Shown here piece after piece: positions 8,222 through 17,251 of a stretch of 64,000 bases of DNA. This DNA is from Spirochaetales bacterium (GTDB taxonomy: Bacteria; Spirochaetota; Leptospiria; Leptospirales; Leptonemataceae): assembly GCA_024233935.1 (NCBI GenBank), contig JACKOY010000007.1, positions 88,934-152,933 of the forward strand. The letters are read 5' to 3'. Under the pieces are notes generated by a model that made no database searches, was not told the origin of the DNA, and saw only the letters and a list, made by a program, of their open reading frames with translations. A program made the position numbers and the translations under genes. Position 1 is the stretch's first letter. Each line of letters opens with the position of its first letter.

Positions 8222-9090
8222 TGGCCCGGCAACTGGTCATGAAGGGTCTGGTGCGGGGCTCCGAGAATTTTCGGTACTTTTTTGCGGTGCGTGTCAGTCC
8301 GGAAGAAAAGAGCGTTTCGGAGAGTTATGCCGTGTCCGGTACGGCCGAACGTTTGAGCGGCCTGGAGCTCACGTTGCCCTTGCGTGACCTCATAAACAAG
8401 ATCAAGACGCTCGAATTTTCCGGAAAGCTGGACCCGGCCCGCACCCAGGATATAGACCGCTATTTCAAGAAGCTGGCCCGAAACCCGGACCAGCGCGACC
8501 AGATGCTGGGTCTCATGGCGTCGGCTGACCTGGAGGCGCTCCGCTACAACCTGAGCCTGGATCTGGAAGTGGCGCTCGGCGAACGTGAGCCGTTGATCGA
8601 GCTTGTTGTCGAGGAGTATCGAGAGCAGGAAGCGGTGGCGGAAGCAGAAGCGAAACAGATCGAAGACCGACTTCCTATGGCTTTTATCGTCGCCCCGTTT
8701 TCCGGCACGCCCATTTCACATCTGCGTCTTGGACAGCAGGTGCTTCTACGCTTTGAGCAGTTGCGCGAAGAGCGAACCAGAACGTACCTGACCCGCCACG
8801 GTTTTGACCTGCATGCAAAGCGGCACGAAACCAATGCAACGCTCCGCTCACTGGAAACAATCAAATCGACCCACGAAATACTTGCGCTGCTCGACCTGCC
8901 CGATGGAACCAAAGCCTACGCACGCGAGTCCGAAAGCACGATTCGCGTAAAAACCCATGCGGACAAGCGACGCCAGTCCGACGCGCGTCCCCGGACAGGT
9001 TTTCTCGACAGCCCGCTTTTGATCATGTTGACCGTGATCGGTCTGGTGGCTGGCGCTGGCCTGCTGTATCTTTTTCTGTTCGCTTTCTGA
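8221..9090 (+). CDS. Unknown protein with C-terminal membrane anchor
   Basis: 289 residues from the ATG at 8221, overlapping the metW stop (TGATG). The body is soluble, charged and mainly helical; a glutamate-rich helix (EYREQEAVAEAEAKQIED) lies mid-protein. A single hydrophobic segment at the extreme C-terminus (LLIMLTVIGLVAGAGLLYLFL) suggests tail anchoring to the inner membrane with the body in the cytoplasm. I recognise no domain. Coupling to metW may be only transcriptional convenience. Confidence 0.7.
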   Translation: MARQLVMKGLVRGSENFRYFFAVRVSPEEKSVSESYAVSGTAERLSGLELTLPLRDLINKIKTLEFSGKLDPARTQDIDRYFKKLARNPDQRDQMLGLMASADLEALRYNLSLDLEVALGEREPLIELVVEEYREQEAVAEAEAKQIEDRLPMAFIVAPFSGTPISHLRLGQQVLLRFEQLREERTRTYLTRHGFDLHAKRHETNATLRSLETIKSTHEILALLDLPDGTKAYARESESTIRVKTHADKRRQSDARPRTGFLDSPLLIMLTVIGLVAGAGLLYLFLFAF

Positions 9091-9101
9091 GAAAGAAGTC
9101 T

Positions 9102-9929
9102 TTATTTCAGAGCCACAATGTAGGCGATCCAGCAGTCTGCGGCTTCGCCCCGCACGGACTTGCGGAATACTCCATTGCCTTCCCCTGAATCGTGGTCGGT
9201 ACCTTCCCAGTAGAACTCCACATTCTGAAAACCAGCCTCCTCAAGAATCTCGGAAAGATCCCGGGGCGACCAGAGGCGCCAGTAATAGCGAAATGCGTTT
9301 CGCATGCTCGTTCCGTCCCGGAACTCGAAGTGAATGCGGCATTCCATTTCTGAAGTCAGCGGATAGAAGTGAGCGTGTTCCCAGACGTACCTGAAACCTT
9401 CGCAGGCACGCGGCTCTTCTTGCTCGGAATGAGCCTCGGCTCCTCCGAAGCAATCCATCACCATCATGCCGTCAGGAGCGAGGTTCTCATACACCCGACG
9501 AAAGTAGCGCAACATCTCCCCGCGGGTCATAAAGATCCAGTAAGAGAAATTAAACGCGCAGATGATGTCGATGCCGGGTGTATCCGCTTCAAGCACGTTT
9601 GCGCGCCGAAGTTCCACCCGTTGCTGCTGTTCTGGCTTGAGCCGGCTGAGGTTGTGTCGTCGCCCCCATTCCAGCGGCTCCGGATCAAGGTCGATGCAGA
9701 TCGCGCGGTGGTCCGCATGGCGCTTCACCCATTCGCAGCTGAAACAGAATGTACCTGAAAAGTCCTCGCGTAAGGTTTTCGGCCGGCGGTTCCGGGCTTT
9801 GCGATAGAAACGCTCCACCATCTGCGCCTCGAACTCAGGATTCTGGACAGCTTCCTGGTAAAGTTCGTACTTGTCTGCCGTACGGGCAGTCAGGCGTGGT
9901 TTCGTTTTTGCGGACACTCTCAACTCCAA
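9102..9929 (-). CDS. Class I SAM-dependent methyltransferase
   Basis: 275 residues. Motif I is unusual (REDFSGTFCFSCEWVKRH, in place of the glycine-rich loop); it is followed by the acidic ribose-binding strand AICIDLDPEPLEWGRR. Next come NVLEADTPGIDIICAFNFSYW and the post-motif strand APDGMMVMDCFGG. This subgroup (DFSGT, FNFSYW) occurs widely as an uncharacterised methyltransferase; the substrate is unknown. Convergent with the metXW operon (11-base gap) and divergent from the patatin gene. Confidence 0.8.
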   Translation of the reverse strand: MELRVSAKTKPRLTARTADKYELYQEAVQNPEFEAQMVERFYRKARNRRPKTLREDFSGTFCFSCEWVKRHADHRAICIDLDPEPLEWGRRHNLSRLKPEQQQRVELRRANVLEADTPGIDIICAFNFSYWIFMTRGEMLRYFRRVYENLAPDGMMVMDCFGGAEAHSEQEEPRACEGFRYVWEHAHFYPLTSEMECRIHFEFRDGTSMRNAFRYYWRLWSPRDLSEILEEAGFQNVEFYWEGTDHDSGEGNGVFRKSVRGEAADCWIAYIVALK

Positions 9930-10054
9930 CTGAGGTTATTGCAGACAGAGTTTCGTCCGGGTCCTTATGTGACAATATCTTTCCCTTACGTCTCCATGGG
10001 CCGGGGATCAGCCGTGCTTGCAGGAAAGGAAGGTTCTGGGTTTCTGGTTGCATC

Positions 10055-10993
10055 ATGTCCAGACTCTGGTGGAAACGCAATTACACGCCCGACCAGGTGG
10101 CGCTTTGCCTGAACTCCTCTTTCTTCGGATTCTTTGCGCATTCGGGTTTTCTGCACTCCCTGACAATGTCGGGTTTTACTCCTGGTCATATCTCCGGCGC
10201 CAGCGCGGGCGCGCTGGTCGCCGGTCTGTACGCGAGCGGCCTGGACACCGGTCGCATTTGCGCCCTGCTTCGAGACCCCCGCATTGCATCGGTCTTTCGG
10301 GAGCGCGGAAGCATGTGGCGTCTTTTCAGGACATTGATCGGTCGAGAAGGTGCGACGGGCGCCCTGGCCGGACATCAGGGGCGCGCCCTTTTGCGCGACT
10401 ATCTGGGCGAACGGCGCATAGAGGAATGTTCGCGGGCCCGGCTGGCAATTTCCGTTGCGAACCTCAGCCGCGTGGAAAGCGAACTCTTACGCCACGGCAA
10501 AATCGTCGATGCCGTGCTCGCCAGTTGCGCCGTGCCCGGCATGTTTGCGGCGCAGGCGGTGGGCGCAGATCTCTACTGGGATGGAGGCGTTGCGGATCCG
10601 GTGCCTTTCGAACACTGGCTGGAGGATCGAAGGGTTCGCCTGATCGTGATCCATCTGGCCCTGAACACAGCGGAGCTGCAGAGCCGGGCAGCGCCGCATC
10701 GCTTCGGGTTTTACGGGGGGCTCGCCCGTTCCCATCAAATCATTTCGGACGAAATCTACCGCCTTAAGAGCGAGCTTGCCCGTAGGGCCGGCAAGCGCCT
10801 GCTCGTCTACCGGACCATTACGCCGCGGCCGGGTCCGCACCTGCTCAATCTCGGGCCCCGTTGTCAGCAGATGGGTGCGCGCACCGCAACCCGGGCCGCC
10901 CATGAGCTCGGCGCCATGGTCAGGCTCACCGCTGCCAGGGGCGACCATGCCGGAAAAAACATTGCCCCCCGCCGGTCTGGGAAGCAATTGTAG
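10055..10993 (+). CDS. Patatin-like phospholipase
   Basis: About 312 residues from the ATG at 10055; the frame is open further upstream but overlaps the divergent methyltransferase. The catalytic dyad of the patatin family is visible: Ser in GASAGALVAG (GxSxG) and Asp in DGGVADPVPFE. The glycine-rich oxyanion segment usually found near the N-terminus is replaced by SSFFGFFAHSGFLHSL. It would hydrolyse acyl chains from phospholipids or related lipids in the cytoplasm or at the inner membrane. The next gene begins 6 bases later, so the lipase and the SpoIIE phosphatase form an operon. Confidence 0.82.
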   Translation: MSRLWWKRNYTPDQVALCLNSSFFGFFAHSGFLHSLTMSGFTPGHISGASAGALVAGLYASGLDTGRICALLRDPRIASVFRERGSMWRLFRTLIGREGATGALAGHQGRALLRDYLGERRIEECSRARLAISVANLSRVESELLRHGKIVDAVLASCAVPGMFAAQAVGADLYWDGGVADPVPFEHWLEDRRVRLIVIHLALNTAELQSRAAPHRFGFYGGLARSHQIISDEIYRLKSELARRAGKRLLVYRTITPRPGPHLLNLGPRCQQMGARTATRAAHELGAMVRLTAARGDHAGKNIAPRRSGKQL

Positions 10994-10998
10994 CGCAC

Positions 10999-13305
10999 AT
11001 GCTTTTTTTCAATGACTGGGGCATTGCAACGCTGATCTGCTGCGTCTTTACGCTGCTCTTGTTCGGATATCTGGCGTACCTACCGAACAAGACCACTTCG
11101 ACCCGCTTGCTGGTTGTCTTTTATTTGGGCGCGTTCGTGCTCGACTTTGGATTTTTGCTTTCCGCCCTCCTGCCGGAGCCAGTTGGGGCCTATCATCGTT
11201 TCGTCACGGTTCCCGGGGCTTTTATACCGTTGATTGCCATTGTTCAGTTCGCCTATTACTATCCGCGCCTTGACCATGCGCGCGAATCACGAATCGTGCT
11301 TGTGCTTTCAATTCTACTCGGTCTTGCGCTCGTCGCTGATTTCTTCTGGCGGGCATACGATTTGCGCCCGAGCTTTGACTTTGCCGGCGAGATATTTAAC
11401 TATCCGAATGAAGTGGGTAGTCGGGTCGCCATCGGTATTCTGGCGTTCGTGCTCTGGTTTATCGTTGTCATGACGCGGAAGCTGCGGCTTGCAAAGTCAT
11501 CCTCTGAGCGTCGTGCCCTCTGGCAACTTCTGCTGGCCGTTCTGATCCCGTCTCTGGTCCCGGGCATTGCCAATCTGCTATTTCAGAGTGGGCGCATTGA
11601 GCACTCGACGTTCCAACAGATCTTTGTGGTCACGACCCTGCTCGGTTATTTCGCGCTGACGATTGTATTTATCAATAACACCGTCGAACGCACGAGCTTC
11701 ATGACAAAGATCGTGGGCATTTCGGTAGTGACCATCCTGCTCGTGGTGCAGGCGCTGGCGACCGTGATCAACCGTCAGAACAAAGAGAATTTCGACAACT
11801 TTCATGTGCTGGACGCGCGCAGCCACGCGGCCGCCATCTTGCGGGGCAGCGAAGAAGCCTACGTGCTGGCTTTTCCATTGAGCGGTCAGCCCGACGATAG
11901 CGTTTCTGTCCTCTACAACGAAAGTGACTATGATCTCGATCTTGAACAGGTGCGAACCAGCTTTCTGGACACGCTGGCCACTGCGAACTTTGAGCGCCGC
12001 CTGCCGCGGGCCGTAGACCCGCGCACGACAGAGCTTTTCTTCGCTTACCACGTGATGGACGAAGCGAATGGTCGCGTACTCGAAGTCGGTTACCCTTATC
12101 TGAGCTACCGTCGGTTTGTGGACGGTTCCGCTCGCAAGATCGCCGTTATTACTTTGATTCTGGTCGTCATTATTCTGGCTCTGTATCCAATCTTCTTTTC
12201 GCGCAACCTGGTCCGGCCCTTAAATACGCTTTTGGAAGGCGTGGGGGAGGTAAACACCGGCAATCTGGAAGTTCGCATTCCCGTCATGGTGCAGGACGAG
12301 ATCGGCTATCTTTCCGAATCGTTCAACGGGATGGTCCGGAACATACTCGAAGGAAAGCGCAAGCTGGAAGACTACGCCAATACGCTCGAAAGCAAGGTCA
12401 AGGAGCGCACCCGGGAAGTGGTCGATAAGATGCAGACAATCGAGAAGCTGAAGATCCAGCAGGACGGGGACTACTACCTGACAGCCCTGATTGCACGACC
12501 GCTGACCACCAACTGGAACAAATCAAGTCTGGTGGCGACTGACTTTCACATTGAGCAGAAGAAGAAATTTGCCTTTCGCCGGCGGGAATCCGAACTGGGG
12601 GGCGACATCTGCATTTCCGGCAACCTGCGTTTCGGTGGTGACGCGGATCGCTACGTGATGTTCTGCAATGCCGACGCGATGGGCAAGTCGATGCAGGGCG
12701 CCGGCGGTGCCATCGTGATGGGTACGGCCATGAACCACATCATGTCGCGTTCAGCCGGCCGGGACCGCATTCTGCAGATCAGTCCCGAAGAGTGGTTGCG
12801 GCGCACCTACCACGAACTGAACGACATCTTCAGCACCTTCGACGGATCCATGAGCATCTCGGCCTTCGTGGGCCTGATTCACGAAAAGAGCGGCACGATG
12901 TTGTTTTTCAATGCGGAGCACCCCTGGACGGTCCTGTACCGCAATGGTGCGGCCAGCTTCATTGAAGAAGAACTCATGTTGCGCAAGATAGGACTGGAGT
13001 CCGAATTTGATCTGCAGCTACAGACTTTTCAGCTCGAACCAGGGGACGTGCTGTTTACGGGGAGCGACGGTCGCGACGATCTGGACCTGACCCCCGAATC
13101 GGAAGACCGCGTCATCAACGAAGACCACGATCTTTTCCGACGACTGGTAGAGCAGGGTAAGGGCGACCTAAAACGCATCGTGCTCTTGATCAAAGAATTC
13201 GGCGAGCTGACCGACGACCTGTCCTTGATTCGAGTCGGTTTTCAGGAAACCAGTACTGGTCCGGTGCCGGCGAAGGAGGCCGAAACAACGCAGCAATCGG
13301 ACTGA
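10999..13305 (+). CDS. Membrane SpoIIE/PP2C-family phosphatase with HAMP domain
   Basis: 768 residues. Seven or so hydrophobic helices occupy 1-250 (for example TLICCVFTLLLFGYLAYL). An extracytoplasmic loop and one more helix (KIAVITLILVVIILALYPIF) follow, then a HAMP domain (about 405-460) and a coiled coil (KLEDYANTLESKVKERT). The C-terminal phosphatase domain has metal ligands in SELGGDICISG, NADAMGKSMQGAGG, FTGSDGRDDL and TDDLSLIRVGF. Such proteins usually dephosphorylate an anti-sigma-factor antagonist in partner-switching. No antagonist or anti-sigma gene is beside it, so the target is unknown. Confidence 0.88.
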   Translation: MLFFNDWGIATLICCVFTLLLFGYLAYLPNKTTSTRLLVVFYLGAFVLDFGFLLSALLPEPVGAYHRFVTVPGAFIPLIAIVQFAYYYPRLDHARESRIVLVLSILLGLALVADFFWRAYDLRPSFDFAGEIFNYPNEVGSRVAIGILAFVLWFIVVMTRKLRLAKSSSERRALWQLLLAVLIPSLVPGIANLLFQSGRIEHSTFQQIFVVTTLLGYFALTIVFINNTVERTSFMTKIVGISVVTILLVVQALATVINRQNKENFDNFHVLDARSHAAAILRGSEEAYVLAFPLSGQPDDSVSVLYNESDYDLDLEQVRTSFLDTLATANFERRLPRAVDPRTTELFFAYHVMDEANGRVLEVGYPYLSYRRFVDGSARKIAVITLILVVIILALYPIFFSRNLVRPLNTLLEGVGEVNTGNLEVRIPVMVQDEIGYLSESFNGMVRNILEGKRKLEDYANTLESKVKERTREVVDKMQTIEKLKIQQDGDYYLTALIARPLTTNWNKSSLVATDFHIEQKKKFAFRRRESELGGDICISGNLRFGGDADRYVMFCNADAMGKSMQGAGGAIVMGTAMNHIMSRSAGRDRILQISPEEWLRRTYHELNDIFSTFDGSMSISAFVGLIHEKSGTMLFFNAEHPWTVLYRNGAASFIEEELMLRKIGLESEFDLQLQTFQLEPGDVLFTGSDGRDDLDLTPESEDRVINEDHDLFRRLVEQGKGDLKRIVLLIKEFGELTDDLSLIRVGFQETSTGPVPAKEAETTQQSD

Positions 13306-13410
13306 TTCGGGGCCCACAGGTGAAGGGCCTCCAAAAACGGCGCATCGAACTGCAGGGGGTTCGTCGCCGCCCGGCTGTTTTCGGCGGCGGGTGAGAGCGG
13401 GGTCCGCCTG

Positions 13411-14619
13411 CTACTCCGTCACAATCAGAATTTCCACACGCCGGTTGCGGGCCCGACCTTCGGGGGTAGCGTTGCTTGCAATGGGCTGGGTTTCGCCAAA
13501 GCCACGGTAAGACATGCGCCGCGATTCAATGCCGTTCGACTGCGACAGCGCCCGGACCACGGTTCGGGCCCGGGACTCGGAGAGCCGCAGGTTGTAGGCG
13601 CTTGATCCCGTGTTGTCGGTATGTCCGGAGATGCGTATCTCCCGTCCCGGGAAGCGTGACAGGATCGTAGCGACGTGCTCGAGTTCGGCCCGGGCCGCCG
13701 GCGTCAGCTGATCGGAGTCGTGATCGAAGAGGATCGCGTTTAAGTCCAGGGCCACGCCTTCATCGGTCTGGCGTACGTTTAGATTGCCGCTGTCCGGCAG
13801 ATGTTCGCGGATAGACTCGACCATCTCCTCGCGGTCGGTTACGCTGACCTGGCGTCGCTTGCGATACCAGGAATCGATGCGAAACAGGAACTCCTGGCGA
13901 CTGCCATCTGCCAGGATGAATTCGTAGACCAGGCGATTTGTGTCGTAGACGGGAATACCGGCCTCGCGATCGAACCAGAGTTCACAGCTCGAAAAACCAT
14001 TGATCTGCAGGATGTTTCCGGCCCCCCGATGACGAAAGCTGTAGCGGTACCGGATCAGGTCGAAGGATTGTTCGCCGAGGTTGGCTGCCGGGGGCAGCGG
14101 GGCCGGTCCCGCATACTCGTAGTTGACACTTACCGGCAGACGCAATCGTACACTCACGAAGTCCATTGTCTCGACCGCCGGGGCGTTCCAGCCATCTCCG
14201 GGGGAGAGCGGACGATCGGGGAAGGACGGCAGACTCTGCAGATTGGGCATCACGTACTCTTCGGGCACCTCGTAGTTGCCGTTCTTGTGAATCAGAAAGT
14301 GCGAATCGAAGGTTTGCTCCTGGCGGAACTCTCCCGTTAGGCGGGGGCTCCGGGAGTAGGTCAGAAACTGGCCGTCGAGTACCGCCCCGTCCTCACGCCG
14401 GTCCACTACACGCAGGATAATCCGGTTTTTCTCTTCGCGGCTGTCCCAGGCAAGGCCATTAAAGATGCGGATGTCCTGGTATTTGTCAACGGTCAGGACC
14501 TCGTTCGGTTCCAGGCGAAATTCGAAGCGGACCCCGGGCCCTTCGGCCATGGTCGGGTTGGAAAGCAGGGCCAGCAAAACCGCCGCCCGTAGCCCCTGGA
14601 TCCAGGTTGCCTGTCGCAT
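13411..14619 (-). CDS. OmpA-family peptidoglycan-binding protein
   Basis: 402 residues. A signal peptide (LRAAVLLALLSNPTMAEG) is followed by an extracytoplasmic domain of about 260 residues that I do not recognise. The C-terminal OmpA-like domain starts with LDLNAILFDHDSDQLTPAA and contains the peptidoglycan-contact segment ISGHTDNTGSSAYNLRLSESRA, and ends with RARNRRVEILI. It links the outer envelope or periplasm to the cell wall. Convergent with the SpoIIE gene. Confidence 0.88.
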   Translation of the reverse strand: MRQATWIQGLRAAVLLALLSNPTMAEGPGVRFEFRLEPNEVLTVDKYQDIRIFNGLAWDSREEKNRIILRVVDRREDGAVLDGQFLTYSRSPRLTGEFRQEQTFDSHFLIHKNGNYEVPEEYVMPNLQSLPSFPDRPLSPGDGWNAPAVETMDFVSVRLRLPVSVNYEYAGPAPLPPAANLGEQSFDLIRYRYSFRHRGAGNILQINGFSSCELWFDREAGIPVYDTNRLVYEFILADGSRQEFLFRIDSWYRKRRQVSVTDREEMVESIREHLPDSGNLNVRQTDEGVALDLNAILFDHDSDQLTPAARAELEHVATILSRFPGREIRISGHTDNTGSSAYNLRLSESRARTVVRALSQSNGIESRRMSYRGFGETQPIASNATPEGRARNRRVEILIVTE

Positions 14620-14774
14620 AGTTCCTTTTCGTCCCCCCCGGAGAAACCTTGAGGGGCGGCCGGTCCTAAAAAGAGCTCAGGATTCGCGAACGGGGGCCCA
14701 GGACATCAAAAGTGTTTGAAGCAGTGGGTAGGGGCCCGGAGTATGACCGCATTCAAGCGAGATAGCGTGCATCT

Positions 14775-15137
14775 ATGATCCTACTGGAAGGTTTACACCA
14801 CATATCGCTCGGCACGGCCGACCTCGAGCGCAGCGTTGAATTTTATCAAAACGTGTTGGGTTTTGACCTTCTTGAGCGCGAGGAGCTGTACGCGGTTCTC
14901 AATCTCGATCCGATCGCCGTCCGCTTCAACCTGGTGCAGAACTACAAGGCTGCCGTGACGAATCCCGGTGAGTTCAGCTTCGCCTACGTCCTCGACGTGG
15001 ACGACTTTACAAACGCGCTGGAAGAATTGGAAAGCCGCGGGGTTGAGATCAAAGGGCCCCTGGCAATCGAAGGCGGCGAATCCATGGTCATCAAGGACCC
15101 CGACGGCCACCTGATCGAACTTTTTTACAATGAGTGA
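14775..15137 (+). CDS. VOC-family (glyoxalase-like) protein
   Basis: 120 residues, a single vicinal-oxygen-chelate module pair. Conserved features are LHHISLGTADLERSVEFY at the N-terminus, the first metal-ligand His in this segment, and KDPDGHLIELFYNE at the C-terminus with the terminal Glu ligand. The family includes glyoxalase, epimerases and dioxygenases; length and motifs do not decide which. No linked gene suggests the substrate. Confidence 0.83.
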   Translation: MILLEGLHHISLGTADLERSVEFYQNVLGFDLLEREELYAVLNLDPIAVRFNLVQNYKAAVTNPGEFSFAYVLDVDDFTNALEELESRGVEIKGPLAIEGGESMVIKDPDGHLIELFYNE

Positions 15138-15158
15138 TGCAGGCCATCAGGCCTGCAT
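15137..15158. terminator. Perfect hairpin between convergent genes
   Basis: ATGCAGGCC and GGCCTGCAT pair around an ATCA loop (9-bp stem). It overlaps the stop codon of the minus-strand small gene and follows the VOC gene by a few bases. There is no clear T run on either side, so its role as a bidirectional terminator is a guess. Confidence 0.4.
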
Positions 15159-15362
15159 GTTGATGGTATTTCCCAGCAGCTGGTAGCGCGCCTTCATCTC
15201 ATTGGGTCGAATGGCCCGGGAGGCGGCAGAGTCTTCCTCGGCCTGACGATTCGTTGTGTCTGAACCGGGCAGGCGCCCCGGGTTCTCTGTGAGCTTGATC
15301 TTTGGCAGTTCAAACTGGGCCGGATTCTTCAGCCCTACTTCTGCTCCCACGCGTACTTCCAT
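15147..15362 (-). CDS. Small conserved-looking protein of unknown function
   Basis: 71 residues, supported by an excellent ribosome site (AGGAG, 7 bases before the ATG at 15362). It has no signal peptide or membrane segment. The sequence is polar with a helical C-terminal half (IRPNEMKARYQLLGNTINMQA). I do not recognise it. A CATAAT box lies about 45 bases upstream and could be a -10 element, without an obvious -35. Confidence 0.6.
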   Translation of the reverse strand: MEVRVGAEVGLKNPAQFELPKIKLTENPGRLPGSDTTNRQAEEDSAASRAIRPNEMKARYQLLGNTINMQA

Positions 15363-15485
15363 GTTGATCTCCTGTGATTGCCTGCGTTACCGACAAATTC
15401 TGTGTATTATGTCCGGTGGGCCGCGCGATTCGCCAGCCACCTTCGTATCCTGAGCCCGCGCCGACGGCCTGTAAAGCGAATTTGT

Positions 15486-17126
15486 TTACGCCGTCACAGC
15501 GCCTTCCAGCACCTGGGCCAATAGATCCCGGGCACAAACCCGTAGCGCCATGACTTCTTCGGCTCCCTCAAAAATTGAAAAAACCCGCGCGTCCACGAAA
15601 TAGCGCGAAACGGCGTATTCTTCGGCGTAACCCATGCCACCGTGGATCTGCATGGCCTCCCGGGTTACCCATTCGGAGATACGCGAAGCATAAAACTTGA
15701 CCAGGGTTGCCTCCATGCTGCCCTGATGATCGTCCATCAATCGGGCTACATGGTAGGAGTACTGCCGCGAAGCCTGCACAATCATGGCCATGCGTGCGAT
15801 TTTCCAGCGGGTGATCTGGTAGGCGGCGATTTCTTTGCCAAAAACCTTGCGTTCGGAAGCGTATCGCACGGCCGCTTCCAGGGCGGCCTGCATAACCCCG
15901 TTGGCCCTGGCTGCTGTTTGCACGCGACCCCCCGCGAATCCGGCCATTTGCAGGTAAAAACCTTTGCCGCGACCCTCTTCACCACCAATCAGGTTTTCGT
16001 CTGGAACGAAGTAGTTGTCGAAATTCACCTCAAAGCTGTGCATTCCGCGGTACCCGATCGTGGGGATGGCGCTTCCTTCGACTTTGCCGCCCTTTTCCTG
16101 GGTATGTTCAAAACGGTGGCCGCGATCTCTGGGTTTTTCCGCCACCAGGATTGAAAGCCCGCGGTGTTTCAGTCCCGGATCTTTTTCGGTGCGCGCCAGG
16201 ATCATGAGGGCGTCCGCGAATCCCGCAAAGGTGCACCAGGTTTTCACACCGTTGATGAGCCAGCCGCCTTCGGTCTTTTCGGCGGCGACCTTCATACCGG
16301 CCACGTCGCTACCATAGTTGGGCTCCGTGACGGCCACGGCATTGAAGATTTCGCCGGCCGCCAGCTTTGGCAACCAACGCGACTTCTGCTCTTCGGTGCC
16401 ACCCTTCAGGATCGCTTTACTGAGGATTTCGGGGCGCGTAATCAAAGAACCGGCGATTGACAGGCCGCCCCGGGAAAGTTCTTCGGTGACCACCAGCATG
16501 CCCACGTTTCCGTAATCGTCCATGTAGCCGCCGTACTGCCCGGGGATGCTCAGGCCAAAGGCGCCCATTTCCGAAAGCCCATTTAAGATTTCGTCTGGAA
16601 TAAATTCGTCGTGGCGATGAATGTGCTCCGCCCGCGGAGCCACAATCTCGTCTGCAAACTGGCGGAACGTGTCGCGCATCATCGCGTGGTCTTCCGACAG
16701 CGCAATCGCTCCGGTTTCCCCGCCGATAACTTTTTCGGCCACGCGATCGTAGCGATCTCTGGCCGTGGCAGCCTGAACGAGTTTGTTATTTTCTTCGCTG
16801 AAAAGGCCGTTCAGGCGGTCGTACGCCAGGCCGTATTCTTCGGCACGGCCGGCCAGTTCCCCGCGCAGTCGGTTGAAAGCCTCGCCGGCAAACAGGAGCG
16901 CCATGTCCTGTTCGAGTTCGCCGGCATCGTTTGCGTAGGCGGCAAATTGTTCCGAGATTCGATGCTCGGCAGTATGGTAGGACAGGTTGTAATGGACCAG
17001 CTGGTTCTCGTCCATACGCTCGACCGAGAGCTTGCCATTCTCCTGGGCGCGCGCGGCCAGGTTTTCTGTGATTTCTTTGAGGGCGGACCCGAGGGCCGAA
17101 TTGAGTTTCGAACATTCCTCTTTCAT
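15486..17126 (-). CDS. mcd: Probable (2S)-methylsuccinyl-CoA dehydrogenase (acyl-CoA dehydrogenase family)
   Basis: About 546 residues from the ATG at 17126, clearly longer than standard acyl-CoA dehydrogenases (about 380). The extra 150-residue helical N-terminus and the body motifs (FRQFADEIVAPRAEHIHRHD, VTEELSRGGLSIAGSLITR, TEPNYGSDVAGMKV, IGYRGMHSFEVNFD) match what I remember of methylsuccinyl-CoA dehydrogenase. That enzyme oxidises (2S)-methylsuccinyl-CoA to mesaconyl-CoA in the ethylmalonyl-CoA pathway. The flavoprotein C-terminus (QIHGGMGYAEEYAVSRYFVD, FEGAEEV) is intact. A mesaconyl-CoA hydratase-like gene at 38097 supports the assignment. A generic acyl-CoA dehydrogenase remains possible. 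Confidence 0.7.
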   Translation of the reverse strand: MKEECSKLNSALGSALKEITENLAARAQENGKLSVERMDENQLVHYNLSYHTAEHRISEQFAAYANDAGELEQDMALLFAGEAFNRLRGELAGRAEEYGLAYDRLNGLFSEENNKLVQAATARDRYDRVAEKVIGGETGAIALSEDHAMMRDTFRQFADEIVAPRAEHIHRHDEFIPDEILNGLSEMGAFGLSIPGQYGGYMDDYGNVGMLVVTEELSRGGLSIAGSLITRPEILSKAILKGGTEEQKSRWLPKLAAGEIFNAVAVTEPNYGSDVAGMKVAAEKTEGGWLINGVKTWCTFAGFADALMILARTEKDPGLKHRGLSILVAEKPRDRGHRFEHTQEKGGKVEGSAIPTIGYRGMHSFEVNFDNYFVPDENLIGGEEGRGKGFYLQMAGFAGGRVQTAARANGVMQAALEAAVRYASERKVFGKEIAAYQITRWKIARMAMIVQASRQYSYHVARLMDDHQGSMEATLVKFYASRISEWVTREAMQIHGGMGYAEEYAVSRYFVDARVFSIFEGAEEVMALRVCARDLLAQVLEGAVTA

Positions 17127-17251
17127 ATAAGGTTCATCAAATCCGACTCCGGGCGTTCTGACCACCCAAATTCGCCCGGTCGACACTCTGTGCCGGGTGG
17201 GTGTGTCCGTTTTTTGGTGTGCGGGGCAAGCCGGCGAAGAACTCTGGAATC

